Assembly: GCA_009193035.1 (NCBI GenBank) | Contig: SWDT01000105.1 | Span: 1 to 64,000 of the forward strand | Direction of reading: 5' to 3' | DNA: 64,000 nucleotides | Source: Halicephalobus mephisto | Lineage: Eukaryota; Nematoda; Chromadorea; Rhabditida; Panagrolaimidae | Shown here: positions 33,401 through 43,080 of the stretch, one piece after another | How positions within the stretch are numbered: position 1 is the stretch's first letter | How the letters are laid out: each line of letters starts with the position of its first letter | Notes under the pieces: generated by a model | The model's database searches: none | The model's input: only the letters and a program-made list of their open reading frames with translations | What the model was told of the DNA's origin: nothing | Program-made: the position numbers and the translations under genes

Positions 33401-36400
33401 ACTTATTTGTGAATTAATAGGACCATTAGGTGCACCATTTACAGTATTACAATTTGAAACATTCGTTGTCGAACCAGTCGACAGTAAACCAGAAGGCTGA
33501 CGATTCGTCGTGTTTCCGGATATTACAGTAGGATCGAAGCCATTCGAAGAAGACACAGTCATCGTGTACAGTGGTCTGACATGTCCACTCATCAAAGGAG
33601 CTCTCAAAGTATTACTACTAACAGGATTCCATTGTTTTTGCGGTCCGAAATTAGGTACATTCTGATTTCCACCAGATGGACAAGCCACGATCGGAGGAGG
33701 AATGGGGGTTCCTCCAACAGCGTGTTTTTTAATCGGTGGACCTGCTCCAGAATCCCTACTATCACTATCAAGTGACGAAGCATCTGACGAACATCCACCT
33801 TCATGTTTCGTCATTCCCGAGCCTCCAACACCACTACTAGATCCACAGTCAGAATCTGGTTGAGTAGGGGAATTCTGATGTTGAGCAACAAACGAACAAT
33901 TAGAATTTGTTGAAGAATTTGTTCCACCAAAATGCATCTGAGAATACGACGCCGACTGTGTTGTGGTCGTCATCCCGACAGCTTCTGCTGGGGATTTTTA
34001 AAACCAAATAGGCTAAAAAACTTAAAATTAACAAAAATACAATTTTCAAAATTCCGCGATTAAATACAAAATTTTTCAAAAACCAAAATTAACAAAAATA
34101 CTATTTTCAAAATTCCGCGATTAAATAAAAAATTTTAAAAAAAATTAAAATTAACAAAAATCCGATTTTTAAAATTCCTCAATTAAATAAAAAATTTTTT
34201 AAAAAACCAAAATTAACAAAAATACTATTTTCAAAATTCCGCGATTAAATACAAAATTTTTTAAAAAACCAAAATTAACAAAAAAATATTACATTTTCCA
34301 AGTTTTTCAATTGTAAAATTTTTTAAAATCGATTGAAATTAAAAAATCGGATTTTCTTGCGGAAAAACATAGTGACGTTGATAACACGCAACAATAAAAA
34401 ATAAACTTTTACATTATTTCAAGCATAAAATCGACATACAAGTTAAAAATAAAAAAATTTAAGCGTAATGAAGATAAAATTAGGCAAATGGCATCGTTAG
34501 AGACGTTGCAAAAAATAAATGTTTTCAAAAGGCTTAAAAATAACGGAAGTTTTCATATATCAATTAAAGTATAAAACAGGGACATACGGTAAAAATATCT
34601 TTAAAAAGTACAAAGTTTGTAAAATTAAAAAAATATTAAACTTTTTAAAAAAATCAAAAATATTAAATTTTAAAAAAATTAAAAATATTAAACTTTTAAA
34701 AAAAATCAAAAATATTAAAAAATAAAAATATTAAACTTTTAAAATAATTTTAAAACTTTAAAAAATTAGACTTGATGAAAATAAAATTCTTTAAAAATTA
34801 AACTTTTTAAACAAAAAATTGACCGCTTAAATTAATTAAATAAAATATAAAAATAAAAAACTAATTTTAATTTTAAAAATTTATGAAATCATTGGAAATA
34901 AATATTTTTCTAAATTTCAATAATATTAGAAATTTTAATTTATGAATTTAAATGTAAAGTAATTAAAAACAATATAAATGAGAAAAATAAAAACATTCAA
35001 GTGCAATTAGGACAAAATTGGACAAAACGGAACAGTTAAAAGTATTAAAAAATATTTTTAGAAAATTCCAATATTGAAATTTTTTATAAATTCAAATTTA
35101 AAAAATCCAAAAAATTATAACTTTAAAAATATCGGATAAAATTTCTTCTAAATTTTAGAATTTTAGTTTTTTATATATAAATTTAAATTTTAAAAATACA
35201 TGTAACATATAGTGAAAACAGAGAAAATCTTCAATAACACCATTTAAATTTTTAACAATATATCCAAAAATTAAATAATAATCAAATCTACATAAACTTG
35301 AATAATATACTATATATACAGTAAAAATAAAGAAAATTTAGCCATATTTAAAAAAATTAAATAATATTGCTAAATATATCAATATATCCAAAAATTCAAT
35401 GATAATAAAATTCTCATGAGTTTGAATTCAAACAATATACTATATATAAAAATAAAAAAAATTTAGCCATATTTAAAAAATTAAATAATATTGCTAAAAA
35501 TATCAATATATCCAAAAATTCAATGATAAAATTCTCATGAGTTTGAATTCAAACAATATATTGTATGTAAAAATAAAGAAAATTTAGCCATAATGAAAAA
35601 AATTGAGCAAATGGCATCGTTAGAAGCATTGCGCGATGAGATGTTTTCGAAGCAACATGCTTTGCTGGAAGCCTTCCCCTTTTCAGTAAAGCTCATGTCG
35701 TCATGCTTTCTGCTTCTGAGTCCAGCTGGTTTTGGTTTGTCCCAACTTCGCCAACGCACAAAAACCGCTGAAGGCAATTGAGGATTTCGAAAACGTCGTT
35801 AGATTTGACAAAAAATAAATATAAAAAACATTTTTCATATATGAATTTTAATAAAAAATATTTTATTAAATATATTTAATTATGTTTTATAATACAACAT
35901 CCAAAGGCTAAATTTTATACAAACTTAAACTAGCCAAGGTTTCGAGCGTCTGTTGTGACTCGACAAAGGCCTATGTGGACAGCTGGCCTCTGCCAGCGTG
36001 GTAGAGAAATGCACGCGCGAAACGACAAACGCGCTCCACGTATAAAGAAGGAAAAAGGGGCAGAAAATAGTCTCCGCCTTTTCAGTTATTTTTTAGGAAA
36101 AAAAAAATGGGGGGAGATATCTGTCTCATTTTAAAATACACGTCATCATCAAATTTTAGAACCAAAAAAAAAGGAAATTTGCCAAATGACGCCAAGCACA
36201 AAAATGGCATAAATAATATTACTTTGTAAATAAAAATACAAATAAAAATAAAAACAAAACAATATTACTTTATAATATTGTAGTTGAAATTAAAAATATT
36301 ATTTTCCACTACCGTAGTAAAAAGTATAAAAAATCAAGAAAATTATATTCAATAATACCACAATGAAAATTTTTTAAAATTATTTTTTAACACCTTAGTG

Positions 36401-37669
36401 AAAATTAAAAATAAATATTTTTTAATACCGTAATAAAAAATTTTAAAAAAGTATTTTTTTTAATACCGTAATAAATAAATCTAGAAAATCTTTAAAAAAT
36501 ACTTTTAATACTAATAAGAAATTTAAAAATAAATATTTTTTTAATACCGTAATAAAAATCATTAAAAAAAACCAAAAAATAAATATTTTTAATACCGTAA
36601 TAAAAATCATTAAAAACCTGACTCTAGAAAGTTTTCGGATTTTAGAATCTTCTACAGGGATTCTGGAAGCTTCTAGATTTTTTAAAAATTCCTACAAGGT
36701 CCTAGAAGTCGCTAATTTTTAGAAGTTTCAGAAATTTTTGGGATTTTCAAAATTTGCTAAAATTTTCAGAAGCTTCTGTAAAATTCCTAAAAGCTCCAGA
36801 ATCTCTTCTTCGGTTTTCAGAATTCTTTCCGAAACTTTTAAAATTCCCCAGAAACTCCAGAATCTCTTATTCAATTTTCAGAATTCCTTAAAAGCTCCAG
36901 AATCTCTTATTTGATTTTCAGAATTCTTTCCGAAACTTCCAAAACTCCCCAAAAGCTCCAGAATCTCTCATTCGACTCACATATTTCTCTCCAAAGATTC
37001 TAGAAATTTTCAGAAATCTGAGTTTTAAAAATTTCCAAAATTTTCCATTTCAGAAAATTAAAAACTTTAATATTTATTGTAAAAAAAATTATTTCTATAA
37101 TTTATAAAAAAAACTAAAAATAATTAATTTAGTAATTCTGAAAATTTTTATTGAATTTTAAAATAATCTTGTTATTTAAAAAATTAGACAAATATTAAAT
37201 TTTAAAAATGTTAATAGGGCAAAAAACAGGCCAGTCTTTCCAAAATTACAATTATCGACCAAAAATTAATAAATTTTTCTTTTTAAAATTATCAAAAATT
37301 TTAAAATTTACAAAAATTAAAATTTAATTCTAAAAAAATTCAAAAATTAATCATTTTTAGAAATAAACAATTTTAAAAAAGAAAAAAATTTCCAAAAAAG
37401 TTCTTCAAATTAAAAAAATAAAATTTCCGAAAAATTGAAATTTAAAATTTTTATTTTTTTATAATTTTAAAAATAGTAAAAAAATTAATTTTCTATGAAT
37501 ATTGAGAAATTTTTATTTTGTTATAATTTTAAAATTATTAAAAAAATTAATTTTCTATGAATATTGAGAAATTTTTATTTTTTATAATTTTAAAATTAGT
37601 AAAAAAATTAATTTTCTATGAATATTGAGAAATTTTTATTTCCCAATTCCAATTACCTTGAGAAGACAT
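21479..37669 (-). CDS. FNDC3: FNDC3-family protein: nine fibronectin III domains and C-terminal membrane anchor
   Basis: Minus-strand exons: 37669-37657 (tentative, MSSQ), 33987-33191, 32853-32785, 30644-30288, 27632-26826, 26722-26631, 25257-23415, 22621-22268 and 21541-21479, all joining in frame (about 1464 residues; human FNDC3A is about 1200). The N terminus is Ser/Thr/Asn-rich and low complexity. The FNDC3 signature follows: VHVQIGQSISLLTENGVKQI and GPATIRMVG, then LDEQGRLKHLILSSQPPQGP. After DYEFEEEEHERERLKETL come nine fibronectin III repeats, the first seen at NIVNVFAREVEVSWQA and the last ending in exon 8. The last 20 residues (LFFFVFSVFIAVIL...) form a hydrophobic anchor as in FNDC3A/B, which are ER/Golgi-associated membrane proteins. 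Without the small first exon the ATG at 33973 would serve. The gene is divergent from atgl-1. Confidence 0.9.
21632..21947 (-). mobile_element. tRNA-derived SINE-like element in the last FNDC3 intron
   Basis: A 316-bp block of much higher G/C than its surroundings, flanked by a perfect 11-bp direct repeat GCTTAGACTTA (21621-21631 and 21948-21958). On the minus strand it starts with a tRNA-like head: an A-box-like TGGCTCAGTAGCG at 21936-21924 and a B-box-like GGTTTCAAACC at 21893-21883, spaced as in a tRNA gene. It has no open frame. The flanks are themselves weakly repetitive, so the direct repeat could in part be coincidence. A decayed LINE fragment is the alternative. Confidence 0.6.
21960..22170. 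repeat. ~66-bp tandem repeat x 3
   Basis: Units with GAAGATTAAACTTCGGCTTAA and AAATATAAAATTTAAAATAA (cores) at about 21979, 22043 and 22112, in the last FNDC3 intron. The resulting Lys/Ile-rich open frame is an artefact. Confidence 0.8.
23239..23393. repeat. Duplicated 61-bp G/C-rich block
   Basis: Two copies, 23239-23299 and 23333-23393, share ATTTCGCTTCGGGACCA, TGCTGTGTGGCTTGCGCTCG and CACAATCCAACA with about four differences, 94 bp apart. They lie in an FNDC3 intron. Too G/C-rich for local tandem slippage; origin unknown. Confidence 0.85.
25280..25760. repeat. ~120-bp tandem repeat x 4
   Basis: Units with TTCTGAAATCTTCAAGAATTC, TCAGAAGAACTTCTAAGA and CCCTAAAGTTCTACAA (first shortened in use) recur in the FNDC3 intron 25258-26630. 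Dense CTTCTGAAAT/AGAAG words give hairpin potential. Confidence 0.8.
26280..26525. repeat. Degenerate interstitial telomere-like repeat (TAACCC / TAACTC)
   Basis: About 240 bases of imperfect hexamers: CTAACCCTAACTCTAACCC with TCTTAACC and CATCCTAACCC variants. The complementary strand reads (TTAGGG/TTAGAG)n, unlike the TTAGGC usual for nematode telomeres. Lies in an FNDC3 intron. Confidence 0.85.
27655..27955. repeat. TTTGTACGTTCGTA minisatellite
   Basis: Four-base-phased variants of TTTGTACATTTGTACG and TTTGTAAGTTCGTACA over about 300 bases, in the FNDC3 intron upstream of the 27632 exon. Open in several frames on both strands only because of the repeat structure. Confidence 0.85.
28040..28215. 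other. G/C-rich island with short inverted ends, FNDC3 intron
   Basis: GGTCTGGCCA at 28065-28074 is mirrored by TGGCCAGACT at 28203-28212, enclosing about 130 bases such as TCGACCCCGGGTTGTGATCG. No frame of note. It could be a decayed small transposon; the inverted match is only about ten bases. Confidence 0.4.
28215..28525. repeat. ~22-bp A/T tandem repeat x 14
   Basis: Monotonous AAAAAATGATTTTTATATAA units with TTCAT/ATAAT variants. Noncoding FNDC3 intron. Confidence 0.9.
28650..29570. repeat. ~180-bp higher-order tandem repeat x 5
   Basis: Long units with ATTACTGTAACATAAGAATT, CCGTAAAAATGATGATTGAT and TTTTGATATTTAAAAAAAAC recur at about 28690, 28860, 29040, 29215 and 29390. Each has two ATTACTGTA words. 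The FNDC3 intron then continues to 30287 as T-rich runs. Confidence 0.85.
30645..32784. other. FNDC3 intron: homopolymer runs plus a less A/T-rich island at 31640-31880
   Basis: Mostly (A/T)n sequence. The 31640-31880 island (TGACCGTCGGACTTAGTG, AAGATCGATCTTTTCGC palindrome, CTTGCGCGGTGAC) stands out and could be regulatory. No exon fits the FNDC3 frame there. Confidence 0.35.
34020..34290. repeat. ~62-bp tandem repeat x 4
   Basis: Units of AAATTAACAAAAATACTATT followed by TTCAAAATTCCGCGATTAAA, just upstream of the FNDC3 exon at 33987. Confidence 0.85.
35270..35595. repeat. ~115-bp tandem repeat x 3
   Basis: Units with TATCCAAAAATTCAATGATA, CTCATGAGTTTGAATTCAAA and AAATTTAGCCATA. The final copy runs into the island at 35605. 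Confidence 0.8.
35605..36080. promoter_or_regulatory. Non-repetitive island in the large FNDC3 5' intron
   Basis: 35605-35790 contains CAAATGGCATCGTTAG, also found at about 34486. 35940-36060 is the most G/C-rich part of this stretch (GGACAGCTGGCCTCTGCC, GCACGCGCGAAACG) and ends CACGTATAAAGAAGG with a TATA-like box on the plus strand. No recognisable protein. It may be an internal promoter or enhancer; not demonstrable here. Confidence 0.35.
36640..36990. repeat. Tandem repeat, ~60-70 bp (CTCCAGAATCTCTTATTCG)
   Basis: Units with AAGCTCCAGAATCTCTTATT and TTTTCAGAATTCTTTCCG repeat about five times. Noncoding. Confidence 0.7.
37440..37640. repeat. ~61-bp tandem repeat x 3
   Basis: TTTTCTATGAATATTGAGAA plus ATTTTTATTTTTTTATAA units end just before the tentative FNDC3 first exon. 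Confidence 0.8.
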
Positions 37670-38219
37670 TGTTTACCACCAGTTTTACCACCCTTCTTAA
37701 AAGGAATTATTTGCCTTCATAAAAACGCCCATTGTTGAACCAACATCTGTTTGAGGTCAGCAAGATTCTTATCAGTGCTTCCTTCATTTTTATCAAAGTT
37801 AAAACTCAAGGTTCGAGGCCAAAATTCTAATTTTTCATATTAAAGTACATGAATTTTCTTACTGTAAAATATTCTTTCATTTAAGTTGATAAAATTGGAT
37901 ATCTGGATTTCTTGAGTCACAATAATTTATAAATTTTGTCTTAGCACGAAAAATTAGAATTTTGAATTTTGAGTTCCAATTTTGATGATATGGACCTGTG
38001 TCCCACTTTTATCAAATTTAACAGTCATAGTTCAAGGTCTACATTTTCGTTCTGAGATACCATTTTTAAAATTTTTTCTTCTTCAAGATATCTACCAGGA
38101 TACCAAAGTTCAAAGTCCAAATTTTTCGCAGTGGAACAATTCAGAAATCTTTTTCTTTTTCAAAAAAAATCAAGTTATTGAAATTTAGGATTTAAAATTT
38201 TCGTTGTAAAACATATTTG

Positions 38220-39080
38220 AGAAAAGTTTTCTTTAAAAAAATATGTACCAAGTTATTAAAAATCCAAAATTTTCGTTGTAAAACATAATTCACAAAATTT
38301 CTCTCCAAAAAAATATGTACAAATTTATTAAACTTTAATTTTCCAACTTTTTCTATTAACACATTTTTAAATTTTTTTCATTTTTCAAAAAAATGTATTA
38401 TTTTATCGAAATTTTCGTGTTAAAATACCATTTATAATATTTTTTAGAAAATTTCCTTTAAAAATAAAAAACAAAGTTTTTACAAAAAGTGAGTCAATAT
38501 TAATAAATTGAAAATAAATTTTTTTCAAAGTTTTTTAAAAATATTAATTTTAATACGAATAGTTCAAAAATCAAATTCTGATTATTAGTCTTAGTAAAGT
38601 TCTAATTTGAAAAAATAAAAAAATCTGCAAATATGTCCCAACGGAAAAAGTTCAAAAATTGGACTCTCACAATTACGGTATTTTTAAAAAAGAAAAATCT
38701 CAGACTATTAATTTTAACAATCTAAAATATATTAAAAAAACGAAAATTTCCAAAATCGTGTCTCACCGCGAAAATTCAAAATATTAAATTTCAATAAATT
38801 TATACAATTTTTTTGAAAAAATCTCCCAAATTATGTTTTATAACGAAAATTCCAAATATTAAATTTCAATAATTTGACATAAATTTAAAAAATAAAAATC
38901 TTCAAAATTATGTTTCATAAAAAAAATTCAAAATATTAAATTTCAATAATTTGACATAAATTTTAAAGAAATAAAAATCTTCCAAATTATATCTCATCGC
39001 GAAAATTCCAAATATTAAATTTCAATAATCCGGTACACATTTCTTTGAAAAAGAAAAAATCCGGAAGTTGTATCTCATAA
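38220..39080. repeat. Diverged ~75-100-bp repeats (ATTTCAATAATTTGACATAA)
   Basis: Several units with CGAAAATTCCAAATATTAAA, TTTCAATAATTTGACAT and a TGTCTCATCGC/TGTTTCATAA stretch. Inverted-orientation relatives (AAAATTTTCGTTGTAAAACA) lie at 38180-38420, making the region loosely palindromic. Confidence 0.6.
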
Positions 39081-41519
39081 CGAAAATTTTATATTTTAAC
39101 CTTTGATTGTCAACTTCGATAAAACAAACAGGAAACGGACCTGGTCCACTATAATTCCTCAATAGGATGAAAATCAATAATTCTCCAAAAATGCATTTTT
39201 TGCTTTTTTAAAAATGGAAAAAATAAACAAATGAGCAAAAATGTTTTGGAAGAAAAATTTCAAACTTTGGCCTCAGGCATATGGCTGCCGGATGACATAA
39301 ACAAAAGATCATTAAATTAAAGCACATTTTTTTCGAAAACGATTTTATTCAATTTCGAGGAATATAAAAACGATTATTTTTACCTCAAGAGATTTCGATT
39401 TCGTAAAACAAAACATCCTCATCTAAAAAGTACTATATTGTAAAAATTTAAAATTCTATAAAAACAACTTTTATAAACTATTTTAAAATTTTTTAATTAA
39501 AAATTTCCGATGTTGGTTCAGTTGGTAGCAAAATTCTGAAGATTTTTAGATTCTGAAAAATTTTAGGACATTTTCAAAAGCTACAGAATCTTTTACAAAA
39601 TTTCATAAAATTCCAAAAATTTCATAAAACTCCAAAAATTTCATAAAATTCTAAAAATATCTACAAAATTCCAAAAATTTCATAAAATTCTAAAATTGTT
39701 TAAAAATTCCTCCTAAACTCGAGAACTTTCTACAATATTCAGTAGAAGTTTATAAAATCCCTCCTAAATCCCAGAATCTCAAAATTGAAAAATCTTACAA
39801 TTTACAAAATTCCGAAAATTTCATAAAATTCTAAAATCGTTTAAAAATTCCTCCTAAACTCGAGAATCAGTTTCAAAAATCTTAAAATCCTCTACGAAAT
39901 TTCAAAAGAATTAAAACACCTAGAATTTTGCACGAATTCTGCAAAATTCTAGTTTTAGATAAAAATCCAAGATCAAGTTTCTTCAAAGTGACCCAGTTTC
40001 CAAATTATTTTTTTATAAAAAAAAATTATTTCTAAAATTCCAAAGATATTTTTTAAGTCACAGCAGGAGTTAAATTTTAATCGAATCCGATTTGACATCT
40101 TCCATCAAGGTTCCAGTGGAATAATCCAGAAGAAACACGTGAGAATTTTCGAAAAAACTCGTCTTTTTCCTTGTTTTTTTCAATTTTTAATTCAAAAATT
40201 TTTAAAGAAAAACGAAAAGTGGTTTCGATTCAATTTTCGTCTTAATCGATCAAAAAAATTTAAATTTTTTTTCAAATTAAAAAAAATGACAATCCAGAAA
40301 ATCAAAGAAGATCTATCAAATAATTTTTTATTCATTAAAGGACACTCAATGATAACGATATGTCAGATAAGGATTCAGTCTGAGAACGAACCAATTATCT
40401 ATTATCGTATAAAGGTCAAACAAACTTTAGAGAAACTGTGCAATTTCCCAATCAATAAATCACAAAAAATTAGAATAAAATCCAATCAAAAATCCTCAAA
40501 AAAGTCAAAAATCAATCAAATTTAAAAACTCCAAAATAAAAAAAAATTCTTTAAAAATAAATAATTTAAAAAATCTTAAAAAATAAAATTCTTTAAAAAT
40601 AAATAATTTAAAAAATCTTAAAAAATAAAAATTTTTAATTTTTAGAATTAAATATTTTTTGAAAGATAAAAATAATTTTAAAATTATCCAAAGATCAATT
40701 AAAAAATTTTAATTATTTAACAATTTCCTAAATTATCGACTAAAATATACTTTTTTTGTTCAAAAAAATAAAATCCACAAAAAAGTCCAAACTAAAACCA
40801 ACAATTATATCTCACTTCAAAAAATCTAACAAATTTAAAAATAATTCTATTATATAAAAAAAAATAAAAATACCTTCAAAAAAAACTAAACAAAGGCCAA
40901 CTGACAAATCTCTCAATTATCTGGCTAAATGGACTCTAGAAAAAAATCCTAATTGCGATGATTCATCATTATTCTAAAAAAATTCTAGTTTTTCAAAAAT
41001 TCAAAAATAATTTTTAAATATTAAAAACAGCATTATATTGAAAAATATCTTATATGACATAAATCCTGAGGATTATTCATGTCACTTGACGAATTTTCAT
41101 TTTTGTCAAAAACGAAAAATCCAAGCATTTTTCGACGTAGATCGATATGTCCAGTGGCCTCAATCTGTTGACAAAGAAAATGATGGATGGACAGTCAAAA
41201 ACTTGTGCGCAAAATTCTTTTTCTGTCAAAAAATTTTTGCGAGTGACCAAACACGAAATATCGCCAGAGGGGTCTGTCGGTCAGGATCAAAATAACTATT
41301 GAAAAAAGTAACCACGGTCATTCCACGTCGCGCAGAAAGAGACCCAAAAGGCCGAAAATGAAAAATCTAGGTCAACAAAGCCCAGCACGAAAAGAATAAA
41401 CGAGACGGAAGCAAAAGACGATTGATCGTAATTTGCGCAAAAGTTTCTCAAAATCAACACGGATAACAAAACGTTCCCATTTTCTCAGATTAGCACCGAT
41501 TTCCGAACATTCTTTTACA

Positions 41520-42620
41520 AGACCGATTTTTACAAAAACAGTTTCACGCTCGATCAACAAGGGTCAAGGTATTCTCCAGATGATGTAAAACCTATCCTAC
41601 ATTCGGAAATAATCAGATTAATAATACCACACACTAGACCTGAAAATAGAAACCCATATTTAATTAACGAGAATAAAACACAATGCACAACTTATCCTAT
41701 ATAAAAATATCATATATTAAGGTGTTAAAAGTAAAAATCTATCATTTAAAAAATCACGTCTGATCAACAATGCACAACTTATCCTATATAAAAATATCAT
41801 ATATTAAGGTGTTAAAGTAAAAATCCACTATTTAAAAAACCACGTCTGATCAACAATGCACAACTTATCCTATATAAAAATACTACATATTAAGGTGTTA
41901 AAGTAAAAATCCACTATTTAAAAAACCACGTCTAATCAACAATGCACAACTTATCCTATATAAAAATATCATATATTAAGGTCTTAAAAATAAAAATCCA
42001 CTATTTAAAAAAACGTTTGATCAACAAAAATAAAAAACTATGTAAAACTTACCCTATATAAAAACACCATATATCGAAAGCTTAAAAATAAAAATCTATC
42101 ATCTAAAAACCACGTCTGATCAACAAAAATAAAAAACTATGTAAAACTTGTGTGAAAAAAGAAAAAACACCATATATCAAAATTCCGAAAAATTTTATCT
42201 TTTTTGAAAACCATATTTAATAAAAACAGTTCCACGTCCGATCAACAAAGGTCAAGGTGTTTTTTGTGGTCTAAAAACTACCAAACACTAATCCTATATT
42301 TAGAATTTTTAAATGTTAAACATATCGGGTCATATTCAATAAACCCAAAAACACAAATTTTTGATCTTTTAAGAGACCGAATTCGACGAAAATAGGCTCA
42401 TGGTCAATCATCAATGATGAAAGTACTTTGAACAGGATATAAAACAGATCCTATTTTTGAGAAATAAAAAATTAATGAAAATACTACGTCAAACATAACA
42501 ATCCCAAAAAATCGTAAAATTCTGTTTTTTTTAATAAAATTAAACAAAAATAGTTCCATGCTCGATCAAGAAAGGTCAAGCCGTTCTAAACGACACGAAA
42601 ACAATCCTACAGTGAGAACT
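41520..42620. repeat. ~87-bp array and diverged relatives with GATCAACAAAGGTCAAGG
   Basis: CAATGCACAACTTATCCTAT recurs at 41681, 41767, 41854 and about 41940 (86-87-bp period), each unit with CACGTCTGATCAACAA. Diverged longer relatives at about 41540, 42225, 42400 and 42550 carry AAGGTCAAGG-type words next to the GATCAA word. Lies 0.5-1.5 kb upstream of the atgl-1 start. Confidence 0.75.
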
Positions 42621-43080
42621 AAAAAAAGTGATAAAAATACAACGTCATATATAAAATCCCAAATATCCAACTCAAAAACGCCCAATTTTGGCATAGAAAC
42701 ATTGAAATTTGGATAAATAACAGTATTACATTGAGTTTGTAAAAGTAGTAAAATATACAAAGTAAAAATGATATATGGAAAATAAAAATGAACGAGAATA
42801 AACAAAATGTCCAAATGGCAGTGTGTACCGGCCAGTTTTGTGGTTGCGGCCCTGTTCTCGGACACGGAATACGAGAGTCCGAAAGGAAAAACGGACAAAC
42901 ACTTATCCTCTAAGAGAACTCTCGAACAGAAAGTTAATGCCATGCCGCAAAATTAACTAAACTGGCTTTACGAAGACGCGTCAAATACTTACTATTGTTA
43001 ATGGACTTGTTTTCGTTTTGACAACTAAGGCCCTTTATTGAACTTTGATTTGAGTGGAAAAACTGATAAACTGATGTGGT

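Larger units (their letters stand above)
37670..43080. other. Divergent intergenic region between the FNDC3 gene and atgl-1
   Basis: Shared upstream DNA of two divergent genes. It has repeat arrays (38220-39080 and 41520-42620), T/A runs, a CACGTG E-box at about 40136, and a less A/T-rich stretch at 41040-41560 with an 85-codon plus frame (41038-41295) of no recognisable family. No further gene is supported. Confidence 0.5.

Noticed and set aside
35535..35781. Frames on both strands in the FNDC3 5' intron island
   Set aside because: Opposite frames of similar length, no homology. Reported only as a sequence duplication with 34486.
41038..41295. 85-codon plus-strand frame as a gene
   Set aside because: No family resemblance, no splice partner, start preceded by A/T intergenic sequence. 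Left as unexplained open frame.
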